Below, piece by piece: positions 61,742 to 64,000 of a DNA stretch of 64,000 nucleotides. The number at the start of each line of letters is the position of its first letter. The first letter of the stretch is position 1. The position numbers and the translations under genes are program-made. Origin of the DNA: Anatilimnocola floriformis (lineage in GTDB: Bacteria > Planctomycetota > Planctomycetia > Pirellulales > Pirellulaceae); contig NZ_JAMLFW010000003.1 in NCBI RefSeq assembly GCF_024256385.1, positions 62,001-126,000 of the forward strand. The letters run 5' to 3'. The notes under the pieces were generated by a model. The model ran no database searches and was not told the DNA's origin. It saw nothing but the letters and a program-made list of their open reading frames with translations.

Positions 61742-64000
61742 TTAATGATTGAACGCAAATTCCTTGGTATTCAGCACCGCCCAATACAAATCCTTGATCG
61801 CTTCTTCGCGCGAGCCGTCGTCGAGTTTCGTGCCATCGAGTGCGGACTGCACGGCTTGGAGCTCGCTCGGCTTCGGTTGACGCGAGAGGGCCGCTACAAA
61901 GATCGAACGGATCAACTTTTCATCGTCCATCTTGTCAGCAAGAAGTTGCTTGAGGTGACTTTCCGGCTGACTCAGTTTTTGTGACAAACCATCGCCACAT
62001 TGCAAATGGAGCAACTGTGGCAACGTGACTTCGCCACTCCGCTCGCAAGCACAGGCGGTGACGCGATCGCTACGGCCGAACATCGACAGGAAGGATGAAC
62101 TGACGCCCGGATCGGGAATCTGAATCGCTCGCAGGCCGACCGGATAACCTTGAAATTGATCAGGGATGTTCGTGACCTGGCTCAACGCGTCGAGCAGCAC
62201 TTCGGCGGGCAAACGACGAGCGTAATAGTGCGAGTAGTGGCGATTGTCTTGCTCGTTGGCTGCGACGGTGCCGCTGCTCAGCTGATAGGCCCGCGAGTTG
62301 AGGAACAGCCGCTGCAAGTGCTTCAAATCGTACTTGTGCGCGACAAATTCCTGCACGAGCGCGTTCCAGAGTTCGCGATTCGACGGCGGATTGCTGGCAC
62401 GCAGATCATCGACGGGCTCGACGAGACCGACGCTGAAGAAGTGCTTCCACTGGCGGTTGACCATGTTGCCGGCGAACGCGTTGTTGCTCGGCTGATGCAT
62501 CCAGCGGACGAGCGACGACCGCGGGTCCTCGCCATCTTCGGTGTTCACTTCGCTCCGGTCGAGCGGCAAAGGCGGCATCATCTGGCCGGTGCGCGGCTGG
62601 CGAACTTTCGGGTTCCGCTTATTTTCGGCGAGGCGGTTTTTCTGCTCGTCGAACTCCTTTTGCCGACGATCCGCTTCCTGCTGAGCCTTCTCAAGCTCTT
62701 TGCCTTCTTTGCCTTCGAGATTCTTGCGGGCTTCGTCGACTTTCTTCTGCCGCTCGTCGAGATTCTTCTGATCGCGCTCTTCGTCTTCGGTGCCGATGAC
62801 GAGTTGTGTCAAACCTTCGTTCGGATTCTTGCGTTTCAATTGCACGCGAGCAAAGAAGGCGGCGAAGCGATAGTAATCGTCTTGCGTGTAGCGCTCGAGC
62901 GGATGGTTGTGGCACTTCGCACAACCGATGCGAGTGCCGAGAAACGACTGGGCAACGGAAGAAACCACTTCGGACTCTTCGACCCGGCGCTGTTCACCCA
63001 AAGTGACGATGAAGTAGCCCAGCTCGGGATGTTCGCCGACGTTGCCTTGGGCAGTGAGGACATCGGCGGCGATCTGATCCCAGCTGCGGTTGGCTTGCAA
63101 TTGCTTGCGCATCCAGGCTTGGAAGGATCGCACACCTTTCGTGCCGCGCACATCGTGGTCGCGTTCTTTGCGGTTCTGCAGTTGATCGCAGAGTTGCAGT
63201 GTCCAAAAGTCGATCCACTCGGGCCGAGCGAGGAGTTCTTCGATCAACTGTTGCCGTTTGTTCGGCGACGAATCAGCGAGAAACTTTTCTGCTTCGGCTT
63301 CGGTTGGAAGCGTGCCGATGGTGTCGAGGTATACACGGCGGAGAAAGGTCGCGTCATCGGCGGCTTGCGACGGAGGAATGCGCAGCGCAGCGAGCTTTTC
63401 AAACACATGCTGATCGACGACGTTGCGGCGTTCGGCTAGTTGCTCGGCAGGAACCGGTTCGGCGAATGGAATCGTGAGCTGGGCGACAACTACTTCGCCT
63501 TGAAAATGAACGCGAACGACGGTTTCGCCAGCCCGCAGACATTTCACGAGACCAGCCGATGAAACTTCGACGACGCTGGCATCGTTGGTGAAGAACTGCG
63601 CGAGCCAAGTGACATCGCGGACACGGCCGTCGTCGTAGGTGGCGTATACCGACAGTTGCTGGGTGTCACCGGCTGCAAGCGTGCGATCGCCGGGAAGGAT
63701 TTCGATCTTCGTGACAGCAGGTTCTGTCGCAATCAAGTTCGGCGTGCCGGCGGTGATCCATGCGAGCAGTGTCTTCTCGGCGCGGCTGCCGGTTTCAAAC
63801 AACCGACCGCCGCCATGCGGCTCGCGGCCGTTTGGCTTCTTGATGAGCAGGCTTTGGTCCGGTGCTGCCGTGCTCACACGTCGGCCAAAGAACTCGCGCG
63901 TCAGCCAACCGTGGTCCCACTCGGGAGCGTAACCGCGGAGCGAAAGTTTGAAACCGTTCTGGCCGGCCAGCTTGCCGTGGCAGGCGCCTTGATTACAGCC
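61742..64000 (-). CDS. DUF1549/DUF1553 cytochrome-type protein, 5' end beyond the window
   Basis: 752 residues are visible; the frame is open to the window end, so the GTG near 63877 is not the start. The first visible residues hold a CNQGACH (Cx4CH) haem-type motif, as in the c-type domain before DUF1549. An Ig-like part (~75-140) follows, then DUF1549 with IGCAKCHNHPLERYTQDDYY (CxxCH), a K/E/Q-rich coiled-coil insertion (positions ~62600-62800) and DUF1553 (MVNRQWKHFFSVGLVEPVDD) to the end. Such proteins pair with DUF1501 in planctomycetes; the role is unsettled. Confidence 0.92.
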   Translation of the reverse strand, partial: GCNQGACHGKLAGQNGFKLSLRGYAPEWDHGWLTREFFGRRVSTAAPDQSLLIKKPNGREPHGGGRLFETGSRAEKTLLAWITAGTPNLIATEPAVTKIEILPGDRTLAAGDTQQLSVYATYDDGRVRDVTWLAQFFTNDASVVEVSSAGLVKCLRAGETVVRVHFQGEVVVAQLTIPFAEPVPAEQLAERRNVVDQHVFEKLAALRIPPSQAADDATFLRRVYLDTIGTLPTEAEAEKFLADSSPNKRQQLIEELLARPEWIDFWTLQLCDQLQNRKERDHDVRGTKGVRSFQAWMRKQLQANRSWDQIAADVLTAQGNVGEHPELGYFIVTLGEQRRVEESEVVSSVAQSFLGTRIGCAKCHNHPLERYTQDDYYRFAAFFARVQLKRKNPNEGLTQLVIGTEDEERDQKNLDERQKKVDEARKNLEGKEGKELEKAQQEADRRQKEFDEQKNRLAENKRNPKVRQPRTGQMMPPLPLDRSEVNTEDGEDPRSSLVRWMHQPSNNAFAGNMVNRQWKHFFSVGLVEPVDDLRASNPPSNRELWNALVQEFVAHKYDLKHLQRLFLNSRAYQLSSGTVAANEQDNRHYSHYYARRLPAEVLLDALSQVTNIPDQFQGYPVGLRAIQIPDPGVSSSFLSMFGRSDRVTACACERSGEVTLPQLLHLQCGDGLSQKLSQPESHLKQLLADKMDDEKLIRSIFVAALSRQPKPSELQAVQSALDGTKLDDGSREEAIKDLYWAVLNTKEFAFNH

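Noticed and set aside
62150-63439. 429-residue plus-strand open frame
   Set aside because: Antisense shadow of the DUF1549/DUF1553 gene.

Overview
The window reads as a chromosomal segment of a planctomycete, most likely of the Pirellulales. This rests on family content. There is a DUF1549/DUF1553 cytochrome-type protein with DUF1501, PPC-domain and DUF1080 neighbours, several secreted proteins with prenyltransferase-like, FG-GAP or PQQ repeats, CxxCH-bearing secreted proteins, and a MoxR/DUF58/von Willebrand (Bat-like) operon. The DNA is GC-rich with long antisense open frames that are shadows of real genes. No species is claimed.

Layout. 1-9490: two co-duplicated gene pairs (A-B-A-B) of large membrane-anchored coiled-coil/beta-propeller proteins; the first is cut by the window edge. 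9537-11807: a secreted esterase fused to an SGNH-like domain, and a small TPR membrane protein. 12055-15468: galT and a GH57 glucanotransferase (sugar and glycogen handling). 15482-21649: a palindromic repeat, a proline/glutamine-rich lipoprotein, the CstA transporter, and two overlapping AI-2E-family permeases. 22036-32007: a five-gene operon (prenyltransferase-fold repeats, membrane protein, giant PQQ protein with acidic repeats, family 5 solute-binding-like protein, secreted protein) behind a sigma70-type promoter. 32008-33568: a small accessory patch with direct repeats, an XRE-type regulator and its partner, tandem 19-bp repeats and TTGCGCAA palindromes. 33569-36903: fused uroporphyrinogen methyltransferase/synthase, a TPR protein and ribosomal protein S20. 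36982-47467: a two-CxxCH secreted protein and a seven-gene Bat-like operon in permuted order. 47700-51944: OmpH/Skp, an FG-GAP protein, an MBL-fold hydrolase overlapping hemW. 52015-54950: a CheX-like protein, an S8 subtilase and a free I9-like propeptide/inhibitor. 54975-64000: a double alpha/beta hydrolase, tRNA-His with promoter and terminator, a GH5 glycosidase, a DUF1080 protein and the PPC/DUF1501/DUF1549-DUF1553 module, cut by the window end.

How genes work together. The envelope dominates: most products carry signal peptides or N-terminal anchors. Carbohydrate breakdown (GH5, DUF1080, esterases, GH57, galT) fits a heterotrophic polysaccharide degrader. The Bat-like operon should form a MoxR ATPase/VWA/membrane complex. 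The 22-32 kb operon and the A/B pairs have no function I can assign. The subtilase and downstream I9-like protein look like a protease with a separately encoded inhibitor or folding aid. At least five palindromic or hairpin repeats lie between genes, often at gene ends.
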